Shown piece by piece: positions 28,649 through 37,667 of a stretch of DNA of 64,000 bases (positions within the stretch are counted from its first letter, which is position 1; each line of letters opens with the position of its first letter). A program made the position numbers and the translations under genes. The DNA comes from Peptacetobacter hominis. Lineage in GTDB: Bacteria > Bacillota > Clostridia > Peptostreptococcales > Peptostreptococcaceae. The stretch covers positions 1 through 64,000 of the forward strand of contig NZ_SGJB01000011.1 of NCBI RefSeq assembly GCF_006861675.1. Reading direction: 5' to 3'. The notes under the pieces are model-generated. The model had not been told where the DNA came from. It was given only the letters and a program-made list of their open reading frames with translations, and ran no database searches.

Positions 28649-29119
28649 TTATTTTACATCATTTTTCTCAAACTTTGATGATATGATTCTTCTTATATTT
28701 ACGTTTCTGAAAATAGAGGTTACAAATATTACAGAAAGTGCCAGTGCACCTGCTGCAGCAAGTGTTTCTGTAAACAGATTTCCTGCTGTTATATATTTTT
28801 CCATTATGAACTCATATATAGTTTTGTATACTCCAAATCCAGGTACCAAAACTATCAGCGCACACGCACTAAGTATTGTTGTGGGAAGAAGAAATATTCT
28901 GGCACACATTTCACAATATACACTGAATGAAACACCTGCTAGGAAAAGAGCCGCAGGATCTGCTATTGATGTGTATGTTATTAGAACCTTATATACAAAC
29001 CATCCTATAGCCCCACCTATTCCTGCTATTTTTAAAGTATCTCCTTTTATATTGAAAACAAGTCCAAATCCATATGCGGCATAGAAAGCTGCTATAGTTT
29101 CAATTATTATTCTTATCAT
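28649..29119 (-). CDS. Threonine/serine exporter, ThrE small subunit type (DUF3815)
   Basis: A 156-residue integral membrane protein with about four to five helices and the P-G-F-G-V-Y-K-T-I-Y and A-I-G-W-F-V-Y patterns of the ThrE second half. In Firmicutes ThrE is commonly split, with the DUF1212 half encoded just upstream, as here: the start codon overlaps the stop of the upstream gene by one nucleotide (TAATG). The pair would export threonine and serine, a sensible partner for a peptide- and amino-acid-fermenting cell. Confidence 0.88.
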   Translation of the reverse strand: MIRIIIETIAAFYAAYGFGLVFNIKGDTLKIAGIGGAIGWFVYKVLITYTSIADPAALFLAGVSFSVYCEMCARIFLLPTTILSACALIVLVPGFGVYKTIYEFIMEKYITAGNLFTETLAAAGALALSVIFVTSIFRNVNIRRIISSKFEKNDVK

Positions 29120-29910
29120 TAAAAAATGCCTCCTTTCAGATACCAGTTAAGTACTATATACATCCCGACAGCTATAGATGTTCCTATAAACAGAACCTCT
29201 GACAGTTTTGCAGTACCTGCAACAAGCTGCCCATCAAGTATATCTCTTATTGCATTTGTAAGTGCAAATCCTGGTACAAGAAGCATTATTACCCCCGCAG
29301 TTATATAATCCATTGTATTTACAAATCCTAATTCATATGAAAATATCGACACTCCCGCTATAAATGCGGCACCGATTATATTTACGAAAAATTCATTAAG
29401 ACTTTTTTCCTCCAGAAAATCCACAAGTATTTTAGTGAACATTCCTGCTATAAACGATATAATAAGATCAATTGCTCCACCACCAAAAAGTATAGAAAAA
29501 GCTCCTGCAATTATTCCACCTGATGCTATCCTCTTAAGTTTTGAATACTCATCCTTTGAAGATATATCATCAAGAATTTTTTCGCATTCCTCTATACTTC
29601 TTTTCTTGTATGAAAGACTTCTTGAAAGTCCATTTATTTTTTTCATCATATCAAGATCCGTACTTCTGTTGTTTATTCTTTTTACTACAGAATATATTTT
29701 CCCATTTCTATATACAGATGCTAAAAGTGCTGTAGGTGTAGCAAACACTTCAACATCATCAATCCCGAAAGATATGCATATTCTTTCTATGGTTTCCTCA
29801 ACTCTGTATATTTCTCCACCGCATCTAAGCATCACTCTTCCCGCTTCAGCAGCAAAATTAAGTATTCTATCTATTTCAGTTTCATTTTTTATATCAGATT
29901 CATTTAACAT
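29119..29910 (-). CDS. Threonine/serine exporter, ThrE large subunit type (DUF1212)
   Basis: A 263-residue protein. The first 125 residues are a soluble DUF1212 domain with A-G-R-V-M-L-R-C-G-G-E-I-Y-R-V-E-E-T and F-A-T-P-T-A-L; about five membrane helices follow, including L-V-P-G-F-A-L-T-N-A-I-R-D and E-V-L-F-I-G-T. Forms a two-component ThrE exporter with the downstream gene. GGAGATGATG-type purines precede the start. Confidence 0.9.
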   Translation of the reverse strand: MLNESDIKNETEIDRILNFAAEAGRVMLRCGGEIYRVEETIERICISFGIDDVEVFATPTALLASVYRNGKIYSVVKRINNRSTDLDMMKKINGLSRSLSYKKRSIEECEKILDDISSKDEYSKLKRIASGGIIAGAFSILFGGGAIDLIISFIAGMFTKILVDFLEEKSLNEFFVNIIGAAFIAGVSIFSYELGFVNTMDYITAGVIMLLVPGFALTNAIRDILDGQLVAGTAKLSEVLFIGTSIAVGMYIVLNWYLKGGIF

Positions 29911-30107
29911 ATTTTATATCATCATCTCCTTATTCTGTGCATAGCATCTCTATTTTAGTACATCACCAGGAAAAATAAAACATATTTTTTGTAAATAAAT
30001 CGATTGTTTTTTTATATACAAAGTATAGATTTCTATATATATTGTAAAAGTTTTTAAGTAAAGGTATATTTTTACTTCATATTATTATCTGAATATTCCA
30101 TACATTA

Positions 30108-30116
30108 TGGTATAAT
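30108..30116 (+). promoter_or_regulatory. Extended -10 promoter of nitrilase gene
   Basis: TGGTATAAT, an extended -10 with perfect TATAAT at 30111-30116; the -35 region is poor. GGAGGAGG follows, 8 nt before the ATG at 30148. Confidence 0.55.
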
Positions 30117-30147
30117 ATCTTATATACGATATGGAGGAGGATTTTAT

Positions 30148-30972
30148 ATGAATAGCTATAAACTTGCACTTTGTCAAATGAACGTATCTGAAGATAAGAA
30201 TAAAAATATAGAACATGCATGTGAAATGATAAAAAAAGCAGCATCTGAAAATGCTGATATCATTGTTCTTCCGGAAATGTTCAACTGCCCTTATCAAAAT
30301 GACTGTTTTCCTGTATATGCTGAAGAATATCCGGGAAAAACAACCACTGCATTAAGTCAGGTTGCAAAAGAAAACAATGTCTATATAATCGGCGGAAGTA
30401 TTCCTGAACTTTTTGACGGAAATATTTTTAACACTTCATATGCTTTTGATAGAGAGGGTAACCTTATTGCAAAACATCAGAAGATGCATCTTTTTGATAT
30501 AAATGTAGAAGGTGGAGTATATTTTATGGAATCAGATACGCTAAGTCCCGGAAATCAGGTTACTGTTTTTGATACAGAGTTTGGAAAAATAGGACTTGCA
30601 ATATGTTATGATATAAGATTCCCTGAGCTTTCAAGACTTATGTCTCTTGAGGGAGCAGAACTTATAATACTTCCCGCAGCATTCAATATGACTACAGGAC
30701 CTGCTCACTGGGAACTTTCCATAAGAATGAGAGCTCTCGACAACCAGGTTTATTTCGCTGCAGCTGCACCTGCCAGAAATACTGATGCTTCATATGTTGC
30801 CTATGGACATTCTATGGTTTCCGATCCATGGGGAAAAATAGTCGCTTCTACGGATGAAAAGGAAAGTATCATTTATGCTGATATAGATAAAGATGTCATA
30901 AAATCTGTAAGAGAACAGCTCCCTCTTCTTAAGCACAGACGTACTGATATATATGATATTAATAAATTCTAA
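30148..30972 (+). CDS. Carbon-nitrogen hydrolase (omega-amidase type)
   Basis: Nitrilase-superfamily amidase, 274 residues, with the triad Glu43 (V-L-P-E-M-F), Lys112 (K-H-Q-K-M-H-L-F-D) and Cys153 (G-L-A-I-C-Y-D-I-R-F-P-E). The text C-Y-D-I-R-F-P-E and K-M-H-L-F-D-I matches the Nit2/omega-amidase branch, which hydrolyses alpha-ketoglutaramate, and also YafV-type proteins. Divergent from the ThrE genes; ends in a strong convergent terminator shared with the PHP gene. Confidence 0.9.
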   Translation: MNSYKLALCQMNVSEDKNKNIEHACEMIKKAASENADIIVLPEMFNCPYQNDCFPVYAEEYPGKTTTALSQVAKENNVYIIGGSIPELFDGNIFNTSYAFDREGNLIAKHQKMHLFDINVEGGVYFMESDTLSPGNQVTVFDTEFGKIGLAICYDIRFPELSRLMSLEGAELIILPAAFNMTTGPAHWELSIRMRALDNQVYFAAAAPARNTDASYVAYGHSMVSDPWGKIVASTDEKESIIYADIDKDVIKSVREQLPLLKHRRTDIYDINKF

Positions 30973-30985
30973 TTTTCTATTACCA

Positions 30986-31019
30986 AAAATAAGATATGGC
31001 ATTTGCCATATCTTATTTT
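30986..31019. terminator. Bidirectional terminator
   Basis: AAATAAGATATGGCA / TGCCATATCTTATTT, near-perfect 15-bp stem with a 2-4 nt loop between two convergent genes. Confidence 0.85.
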
Positions 31020-31034
31020 CGTATATAGTATTTA

Positions 31035-31745
31035 TTATTTTTCAAGAATGTATGAAATTCTGTCTGTATCAAAGTTTATTATCTGTTCTTCAGGAAAATC
31101 AACTTTTTCAAGCAATTTTAAAGATGCTTCAAAATCTCCTACTTCATAACATATATGGCTATCAGTTCCCATTATTACCATTGTTCCATATTTTTTACAT
31201 GCTTCAAGCATTTTTTCTATGTTTGCCGCTCCATTTTTTCTTGTCGATTTAGGGTTTAGAGAACCATTATTCATTTCAAGTGCTGTTTTGTTTTCATATG
31301 CAGCTTTTGCCACTTTATCTATATCAAGAGGATATCTGTCATCATCTGGATGCCCTATTATTTTTACATTAGGATTTTTTATTGCATTTATTACTGCCTC
31401 TGTATTTTTTTCTATACCCTGATCCTCAAAAGTTGTAGAATGAAGACTTGCTATTATATAATCAAGTTTCTGATATAGTTTTTCGTCTACATCTATATCC
31501 CCATTTATATTATATATATTAGCCTCTATACCGTTTAGTATTCTCACTCCATCAATTTCATCTGGAACAACCTTGAAGTTTGTAAAGTATATCTCATGAG
31601 TTGTACCAGGCATCATTTTTGCATGTTCACTAGAACCGTATATAAGTATTCCTCTTTTTTTTGCCATTTCTATATTTTCTTTAAGTGTACTATATGCATG
31701 TCCACTTACTATTGTATGCGTATGTAAATCTATTAAAGGTTTCAT
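31035..31745 (-). CDS. PHP-domain phosphoesterase (YcdX-like)
   Basis: A 236-residue PHP-superfamily hydrolase. Metal ligands are visible in D-L-H-T-H-T at residues 6-11, H-A in S-S-E-H-A-K, H-S-T-T-F, G-H-P-D-D and the C-terminal D-S-H. The start M-K-P-L-I-D-L-H-T-H-T-I-V-S-G-H-A-Y groups it with YcdX-like phosphatases. Its ATG directly follows the stop of the ABC ATPase gene upstream, so it is the fifth gene of the transport operon and probably dephosphorylates an imported phosphorylated solute. A paralogue lies at 58876-59592. Confidence 0.88.
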   Translation of the reverse strand: MKPLIDLHTHTIVSGHAYSTLKENIEMAKKRGILIYGSSEHAKMMPGTTHEIYFTNFKVVPDEIDGVRILNGIEANIYNINGDIDVDEKLYQKLDYIIASLHSTTFEDQGIEKNTEAVINAIKNPNVKIIGHPDDDRYPLDIDKVAKAAYENKTALEMNNGSLNPKSTRKNGAANIEKMLEACKKYGTMVIMGTDSHICYEVGDFEASLKLLEKVDFPEEQIINFDTDRISYILEK

Positions 31746-32774
31746 TTATATTGCCTCCCTATATTTTAAGTATACTTTATCTCCAGTATGATATTCTGTA
31801 TCTGATGAGTATATTTTATAGTCTACATCCCCAGCTTTTACTGTATAATGATTTTCTCTTCCATTATACTGTCTGTTAACAACTACTCCCTCTGTACCAT
31901 CAGTATCTTTTGTAATAATTATCTCATCAGGTCTTACAGGGCATATATTTCTATTTTTAAAGTATTCATCTACTTTTTTGTTTTCTACAATAAATTTGCC
32001 ATCTTTACTGTGGAATATATCATTCTCCCACTCACCTTCCATAAGATTAGACTTACTTACAAATGTGGCAACAAACTCTGTCTTAGGATTCTGATATATC
32101 TCCTCTGGAGTTCCCATCTGCTCTATTTCTCCGTCTTTCATTATTATAATTTTGTCGGCTAAAGCCAATGCTTCACTCTGATCATGAGTTATATATACAA
32201 TTGTAGCATTTGTAAGTCTATGTATATCCTGTATTTCTCTTCTCATACTCATTTTAAGTTCTGCATCAAGAGCACTCAAAGGCTCGTCCATAAGAAGAAT
32301 CTGTGGTTTTTCAACTATTGCTCTTGCAAGTGCCACACGCTGTCTTTGTCCACCTGAAAGCTGTCCTGGATATCTATCCTGCATAGATGTTAATCTCATT
32401 GCCTCTATAGCTTCATCTGCTGCCTTTTTCTTTTCTTCTTGATTCATTTTACATCTTTTGCTTTTCAGCGGAAATTCCACATGCTCACGGACAGTCATAT
32501 GTGGCCATAATGCAAATGACTGAAATACCATTCCAAGACTTCTTTTTTCTACAGGAACTGTATTATCTTTTGATGTAAGAACCTGATTATCATACGATAC
32601 TGTACCATCTGTAGTCTTTTCAAATCCTGCTATTATTCTAAGCATTGTTGTTTTTCCACATCCACTAGGACCAAGTATCGCAAGAAATTCCCCTTTGTTT
32701 ATAGAGAAATTTATATTATTTATCGCTGTAAAATCGCCGAATTTTTTAGTTAAATTTTCTATTTTTAAACCCAT
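31746..32774 (-). CDS. ABC transporter ATP-binding protein (FbpC/PhnT-type)
   Basis: A 342-residue importer ATPase: Walker A G-P-S-G-C-G-K-T-T (35-43), Q-loop M-V-F-Q-S-F-A-L-W-P-H, signature L-S-G-G-Q-R-Q-R-V, Walker B L-L-M-D-E-P-L-S-A-L-D, and a C-terminal TOBE-like domain from about residue 240. The family covers ferric-iron and 2-aminoethylphosphonate importers. It lies 2 nt downstream of the permease and abuts the PHP gene. Specificity is not determined by the sequence; the operon context favours a phosphorylated solute over iron. Confidence 0.92.
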   Translation of the reverse strand: MGLKIENLTKKFGDFTAINNINFSINKGEFLAILGPSGCGKTTMLRIIAGFEKTTDGTVSYDNQVLTSKDNTVPVEKRSLGMVFQSFALWPHMTVREHVEFPLKSKRCKMNQEEKKKAADEAIEAMRLTSMQDRYPGQLSGGQRQRVALARAIVEKPQILLMDEPLSALDAELKMSMRREIQDIHRLTNATIVYITHDQSEALALADKIIIMKDGEIEQMGTPEEIYQNPKTEFVATFVSKSNLMEGEWENDIFHSKDGKFIVENKKVDEYFKNRNICPVRPDEIIITKDTDGTEGVVVNRQYNGRENHYTVKAGDVDYKIYSSDTEYHTGDKVYLKYREAI

Positions 32775-32776
32775 AG

Positions 32777-34447
32777 CTATACCTTTTTCACCTTTCTTTC
32801 CATTTTTAAAAAGTTTGATGCAGCATACGCAACTATTACAAATATAACTATGACAGATGACATAGCTGCCGCAAGATTGTAGTCTCCACTCTGCTTCAGA
32901 TTGAATATAGTAAGACCTATTGTCTTTGTTCCCGCAGATGCAAGTATAGACGATAGTGTAAGCTCACTACATGAAGATACAAATATAAGGAAAGAACTCG
33001 CAAGAACGGGCTTTGCTATAAGCGGTACTATTACCCTTCTCCATGTATTAAACATATTACTTCCACTTATCTGGGCTGCCTCTTCAAGTGAAGATTCAAC
33101 TGATAAAAGTGCTGTGCTGCTTCCCTTTATCTGAAGCACCATATATCTTGTAATATATGCAATTACAAGTATTTTCACACTTCCATATACTCCATTGAAT
33201 TTACCCCAGTGGAATATCATTGCAAGTGCAAGTACTATTCCTGGTAGAGCATATGTAAGCGCTGCCGATGACTCAAAGAAAGATGCAAGTTTTGAATTTT
33301 TTCTTACTTTCATATATGCTATTGCTGTACCTACAATTATACATATCACGCATGTTATAAGAGCCAAGAATACACTATTTGATGCAGCTTTTGCCACTCC
33401 ACTATTTGTTAATACAAACTGATAATTCTCAAGTGTAAGGTTTGAAAGATCAAATATGCTTCCATAGTTTCCATAAAATGATGATATTATCATACATAAA
33501 AGAGGAACTATATTTACAATTACAAGTACTCCCATAAGCACTACATTGATTATCTTTACATTTCTTTCTGAGAAAAATACTCTTACAGAGTAATCTTCTT
33601 TTACACTTTCCATCTGCGATCCTTTTGCAACAAATTTTATCTGTACAAAAGATCCAGCAAGGGCTATTATCGATAAAATAACTGATAATGCAGCTGCTAT
33701 ATTAAAAGAAGAAGGCCCAAAACTTATTGCCTTTTCATATATATATGTACTCAGAACCGATATTCCCGATGATATTCCTAGAAACGCTGGAATACTAAAA
33801 TTATCTATTGCTGCAAGAAATGCAAGTATACCTCCACTTGCAATTGCTGGTGATACCTGTTTAATAGTTATTTTTCTAAGAACATCTACAATCCCGTATC
33901 CAGATGTTCTGGCCGCAAGTTCCATATCCTTAGGTATTTTTCTAAGCATATTTACTACCATAAGATATACAACTGGTATATTACAGATTCCCATAACTAT
34001 AACTATTCCTCCTACAGAATATATATTTATTATAGGAAGTCCCATTTTTTCTATTATACCGTTTATAAAACCTTTCTCTGAAAGTATATTACTCCATGAA
34101 AGTGTTATTATATATGAAGGTATAATATATGGAGACAGTACTAGTATCTCAACAATTTTTTTGTTTGATATATTTGTATATGCTACAAGAAAAGCTATAA
34201 GACTTCCAAATACAATCGCTATTATAGTTGATAAAACCGATATTACAATTGTGTTTACTATCGCCTTATTAGTTCTTGGATCAGCAAAAATTGTAGCATA
34301 GTTCGCAAGTGTAATTCCTTCTTCTCCAGTTATACTCATTTTTAAAAGAGTAAGTACTGGAATTATAAAAACAAACCCTACAACCAAAATGAATATAGCG
34401 AATTTCGCTATATCCATTGGTTTAAATCTATTCAGAAAGCTATTCAT
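32777..34447 (-). CDS. ABC permease, two permease domains fused (PhnU/FbpB-type)
   Basis: A 556-residue membrane protein containing two copies of the binding-protein-dependent permease domain, each with the EAA-type loop (first: E-L-A-A-R-T-S-G-Y-G-I; second: E-E-A-A-Q-I-S-G-S-N). About twelve membrane helices. Fused double permeases of this length are typical of ferric-iron and of one class of 2-aminoethylphosphonate importers. Two nucleotides separate it from the binding-protein gene and from the ATPase gene. Intact. Confidence 0.92.
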   Translation of the reverse strand: MNSFLNRFKPMDIAKFAIFILVVGFVFIIPVLTLLKMSITGEEGITLANYATIFADPRTNKAIVNTIVISVLSTIIAIVFGSLIAFLVAYTNISNKKIVEILVLSPYIIPSYIITLSWSNILSEKGFINGIIEKMGLPIINIYSVGGIVIVMGICNIPVVYLMVVNMLRKIPKDMELAARTSGYGIVDVLRKITIKQVSPAIASGGILAFLAAIDNFSIPAFLGISSGISVLSTYIYEKAISFGPSSFNIAAALSVILSIIALAGSFVQIKFVAKGSQMESVKEDYSVRVFFSERNVKIINVVLMGVLVIVNIVPLLCMIISSFYGNYGSIFDLSNLTLENYQFVLTNSGVAKAASNSVFLALITCVICIIVGTAIAYMKVRKNSKLASFFESSAALTYALPGIVLALAMIFHWGKFNGVYGSVKILVIAYITRYMVLQIKGSSTALLSVESSLEEAAQISGSNMFNTWRRVIVPLIAKPVLASSFLIFVSSCSELTLSSILASAGTKTIGLTIFNLKQSGDYNLAAAMSSVIVIFVIVAYAASNFLKMERKVKKV

Positions 34448-34449
34448 TT

Positions 34450-35481
34450 CTATTCCCCAAATATTGTTGCAAATTTTACTTTATCGTCTTCTTTTGTTGA
34501 CATTAGCTGATCCATTGGTACTGAAAGATTTGTTATTTCAGATGCTGCTTTAAATCCTTCTGGTGCAGCTATTCCATCTTTTATAGGAGTATATCCTATT
34601 TCTGCTGTTTTTTCCTGTCCATCTTCTGATAATATGTAATCTATGAATGCTTTTGCAAGCTCTTCTGAGTCAGTTCCTTTTACCATTCCTATTGGTTCAG
34701 TTATTACAAGTGATCCTTCTTCAGGATATATGAAATCTACATTAGCTCCTTCATCTTTTGCACGTAATGCCATGTAGTCTACTATCATACCAAACCCTTT
34801 TTCTCCTGCTGTTACAGCCTCAAGTACTGTTCCATTACCCTGATCAACTTTTATGTTGTTGGCTTTTAGAGCCTCATAGAACTCCCATCCTATTCCATCT
34901 GTATTTGTTAGAACACTTAGGTTGTATGAAGCTGCTCCTGAATAAAGTGGACTTGGCATAACAGCGTTATCTTTTGCTGTTTCTGATGTTAAATCAGCAA
35001 ATCCTTTTACTTCATCTTTTACAACGTCTCTATTTACTACTATTCCTGTAGTTATTATTTTTGTTCCTGTATAAGTATGTTCTTCATCATAGTATCCTGA
35101 ATCTATTCCTTCAAGTTCTGGCGATTCATAAGATTCTAGAAGATCTTCTTTTTTTAATGATTCAAATGTTGTTGCATCTGATACAAGAAGTACATCTGCC
35201 TGTACATTACCTATTTCATTTTCTGCAAGAACTTTACTTACAACCTCTTCTGTACCACTTCTGAATATCTCAACATTTATATCCGGGTATACCGTATTGA
35301 AATCTTCAACTAAAGCCTGTATATCTTCTTCAGGCTGAGATGTATATATCGTAAGATCTCCTGATAAATCTGAAGTAGATCCCTCATCTGTAGTTGAACC
35401 ACCATTTGAACAACCTGTTGTTGCAAGCATGAACCCAACAACCACTAAACTTATCGCTTTTTTCATTTTGCTAAATTTCAT
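34450..35481 (-). CDS. ABC solute-binding lipoprotein (family 1 / AEP-iron type)
   Basis: A 343-residue extracellular binding protein with a lipoprotein signal: hydrophobic residues 8-20 and lipobox A-T-T-G-C, lipidated Cys24, followed by an S/T/G linker. The mature part begins L-T-I-Y-T-S-Q-P-E-E-D-I-Q-A-L, typical for FbpA/PhnS-like proteins. The tyrosine pairs that hold iron in FbpA are not obvious to me, which again leans toward a phosphonate- or phosphate-ester ligand. The start overlaps the isomerase stop by 4 nt (ATGA). Confidence 0.88.
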   Translation of the reverse strand: MKFSKMKKAISLVVVGFMLATTGCSNGGSTTDEGSTSDLSGDLTIYTSQPEEDIQALVEDFNTVYPDINVEIFRSGTEEVVSKVLAENEIGNVQADVLLVSDATTFESLKKEDLLESYESPELEGIDSGYYDEEHTYTGTKIITTGIVVNRDVVKDEVKGFADLTSETAKDNAVMPSPLYSGAASYNLSVLTNTDGIGWEFYEALKANNIKVDQGNGTVLEAVTAGEKGFGMIVDYMALRAKDEGANVDFIYPEEGSLVITEPIGMVKGTDSEELAKAFIDYILSEDGQEKTAEIGYTPIKDGIAAPEGFKAASEITNLSVPMDQLMSTKEDDKVKFATIFGE

Positions 35482-36254
35482 ATTGCCTCCACTTTCTTAA
35501 GATACTCTGTCTCTGCTTTGATTCGTTCATAATATCTTCCCGATTCAAATCCTTCGACAACCATCTTAACACCATTAACCATTAATTTTTTTATTATTTT
35601 TTCTATATCAAAATCGCCTTTTTCACTTATCGGTGTGTGCAATTTTGTACCCCTTTTATTAGTTATATGTATCTTTGAAACATTATCAAGTGAGTTTATA
35701 TTGTTCCAGAACTCATCTTCATTTAGACAGTGAGCCAAATCAACTGTATACGATACATTATCGAAATCCATATTTAATCTGAATAGATTAAGTGATTCAA
35801 TATCAGTTACAATTTCCTTTTTTATATGCTCCATTATCTCAAATGATATTCCTATTCCTTTTTTGTCTGCATAATTCTTTATCTCCGAGAAACTCTCCTG
35901 ACCTATTTTTAGATTTTCATCACTGGCCATTAGAGTATACCTCGGTGGATGTATTGTAACTTCTTCAGCTCCACACATATAAGCAGTGTCTATAGATGAT
36001 TTAATCTCTTTTATAGATGCTTCTCTGATACCTCTGTTTAGCGATGCGAAATTAAGATCCCAGCTTTTGGCATGCACAACTGTTTTTACCCCGTATGTCG
36101 TACATAATTCTCTGTATCTTTCTATATCATAATTTCTAAATTCCGCATGTTGTGCCCAGAGTTCTATTCCATCATAACCATTCTCCGACGCATATTTTAC
36201 AATTTCTTCTTCACTCGCATCCCACATTAGTGTTGATGAAAAATATACTTCCAT
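35478..36254 (-). CDS. Sugar phosphate isomerase/epimerase (AP endonuclease 2 TIM barrel)
   Basis: A 258-residue xylose-isomerase-like TIM barrel. The ATG at 36254 is preceded by AGGGGGTGG at good spacing, whereas the earlier in-frame ATG has none, so the earlier 14 codons are dropped. Segments Y-D-G-I-E-L-W-A-Q-H, V-V-H-A-K-S-W-D, V-T-I-H-P-P-R-Y and D-L-A-H-C-L carry the likely metal ligands. First gene of the five-gene operon that continues through the ABC genes to the PHP gene, and so a probable catabolic partner of the imported solute. Confidence 0.85.
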   Translation of the reverse strand: MEVYFSSTLMWDASEEEIVKYASENGYDGIELWAQHAEFRNYDIERYRELCTTYGVKTVVHAKSWDLNFASLNRGIREASIKEIKSSIDTAYMCGAEEVTIHPPRYTLMASDENLKIGQESFSEIKNYADKKGIGISFEIMEHIKKEIVTDIESLNLFRLNMDFDNVSYTVDLAHCLNEDEFWNNINSLDNVSKIHITNKRGTKLHTPISEKGDFDIEKIIKKLMVNGVKMVVEGFESGRYYERIKAETEYLKKVEAI

Positions 36255-36486
36255 TTTTTCCACCCCCTTGCTACAGAAATTATTATAATTTAGCAATGTA
36301 AAGTTTATATTTTGTAAATGTTAACTTTTTTAAATTTTTTTGTAAATAAATTTGATTTAAATATGTTTTCCTTTAAAAATGTTAAATTAGTATAAATGTT
36401 GTTTTACATATTTTTAATATTTTTTTACTAATTCCCTCTATTTTTATTTAATTTTCCATTGTTTTCGTAGTTATTTTATAAAAAAA

Positions 36487-36510
36487 AGGCTGCAGAAAAT
36501 TTCTGCAGCT
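36487..36510 (-). terminator. Terminator of the ogt operon
   Basis: GCTGCAGAAA / TTTCTGCAGC, perfect 10-bp stem with poly-A on one side and poly-T on the other, so usable in both directions; it follows ogt on the minus strand. Confidence 0.9.
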
Positions 36511-36514
36511 TTTT

Positions 36515-37006
36515 TTATAAGCATCTCTTTTTTATGTTTATTTTCTCTATCTCAAGAAGTTTTTTCTTTTTATCAAGTCCACCCGCATATCCTACAAGTT
36601 TTCCATCTTTGCTAATCACCCTATGACATGGAATCAGTATCATTATTCTGTTTTTATTATTTGCATTTCCCACAGCTCTAGATGCATTTGGATTTCCTAT
36701 TTTTTCCGCTATATATTTGTATGATACGGCCTTTCCATATGGAATTTCCATAAGTGCATTCCATACTTTTTTCTGAAATTCTGTGCCTCTTATAAGTATT
36801 TTAATATCAAATTCCTGTCTTTTACCCTCGAAATACTCTTCAAGCTGCAAAAATACATTTTCTATAGTTTCTGTATTCTTTTTCAGATATATTTCATCTG
36901 ATATCTCTGAAAAATCTCCAAAATATATACCGCTTATATATTCATCTATTTCCTCTACAGTTATTTTCCCAATAGAAGTATCTTTTGTAAAATAATAATT
37001 ATTCAT
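36515..37006 (-). CDS. ogt: Methylated-DNA--[protein]-cysteine S-methyltransferase
   Basis: Suicide repair protein taking methyl groups from O6-methylguanine. 163 residues; N-terminal beta domain, then the DNA-binding helix-turn-helix with V-G-N-A-N-N-K-N-R and the acceptor Cys127 in I-P-C-H-R-V-I. The gene's start overlaps the end of the B3/B4 gene by 8 nt, and that gene in turn overlaps the glycosylase gene by 8 nt, so the three form a tight operon. Symbol ogt rather than ada since no Ada N-terminus is present. Confidence 0.95.
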   Translation of the reverse strand: MNNYYFTKDTSIGKITVEEIDEYISGIYFGDFSEISDEIYLKKNTETIENVFLQLEEYFEGKRQEFDIKILIRGTEFQKKVWNALMEIPYGKAVSYKYIAEKIGNPNASRAVGNANNKNRIMILIPCHRVISKDGKLVGYAGGLDKKKKLLEIEKINIKKRCL

Positions 37007-37667
37007 ATATTCCTACCTTTATATTTTTAGCTGATGCATATTTTTCAAGAAGATTGCACGCTTCGTCAGATGCCTCTTTAAGTCCCTCAGTTCCACTGAA
37101 CGAATATATACACATAATTATATTTTCAGCATCATCGTCTATAAGCGCTCTTTTTGAATCACTTGTAGGACTTCCGAATTTTCCATCATCATCCATAAGT
37201 ACAGGCATATTTTCTATGTTTATATCTCCTTTTCCGATTCCCTGATAACATTCGCCTTCTTTTCCTACTGTAAGTACAATATCTCCATGTATTTTATCGG
37301 TATTGTATGATCCTATCGAAAATCCCGATTTCATAGAAACAACATTATTTATATCCACTATATTGTTAACAAAGTATATACCCTTGCCCTGCACAATTCT
37401 TCTCAGAAGTGCTTCTGATGATGTTCTGTATCTTGATGGATTTTTTCCACATGCTTTATATGCAGTTCTGTTTGCTTTTATCACATCGTTACTGGCTATG
37501 TCTTCCGTAGTCATTTCTTTTTCTATTTTTTCGCATTCAGCTTTTATATATTCAATAAGTTCTTCTGAACTTTCTTCAACCTTTATAGATGCCTCTATAC
37601 AACATACTGATGCATTTTGAACTTTTTCTTTTATCATATTGTCTATTTTTATTTCCACTTTAAACAT
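36999..37667 (-). CDS. B3/B4 tRNA-binding-domain protein
   Basis: A 222-residue protein made almost only of the B3/B4 domain seen in phenylalanyl-tRNA synthetase beta: K-N-P-S-R-Y-R-T-S-S-E-A-L-L-R-R, I-Y-F-V-N-N-I-V-D-I-N-N-V-V-S and G-I-G-K-G-D-I are clear signatures. Stand-alone B3/B4 proteins may edit mischarged amino acids or small molecules. Unusual company here: encoded between a DNA glycosylase and ogt with 8-nt overlaps on both sides. Confidence 0.85.
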   Translation of the reverse strand: MFKVEIKIDNMIKEKVQNASVCCIEASIKVEESSEELIEYIKAECEKIEKEMTTEDIASNDVIKANRTAYKACGKNPSRYRTSSEALLRRIVQGKGIYFVNNIVDINNVVSMKSGFSIGSYNTDKIHGDIVLTVGKEGECYQGIGKGDINIENMPVLMDDDGKFGSPTSDSKRALIDDDAENIIMCIYSFSGTEGLKEASDEACNLLEKYASAKNIKVGIYE

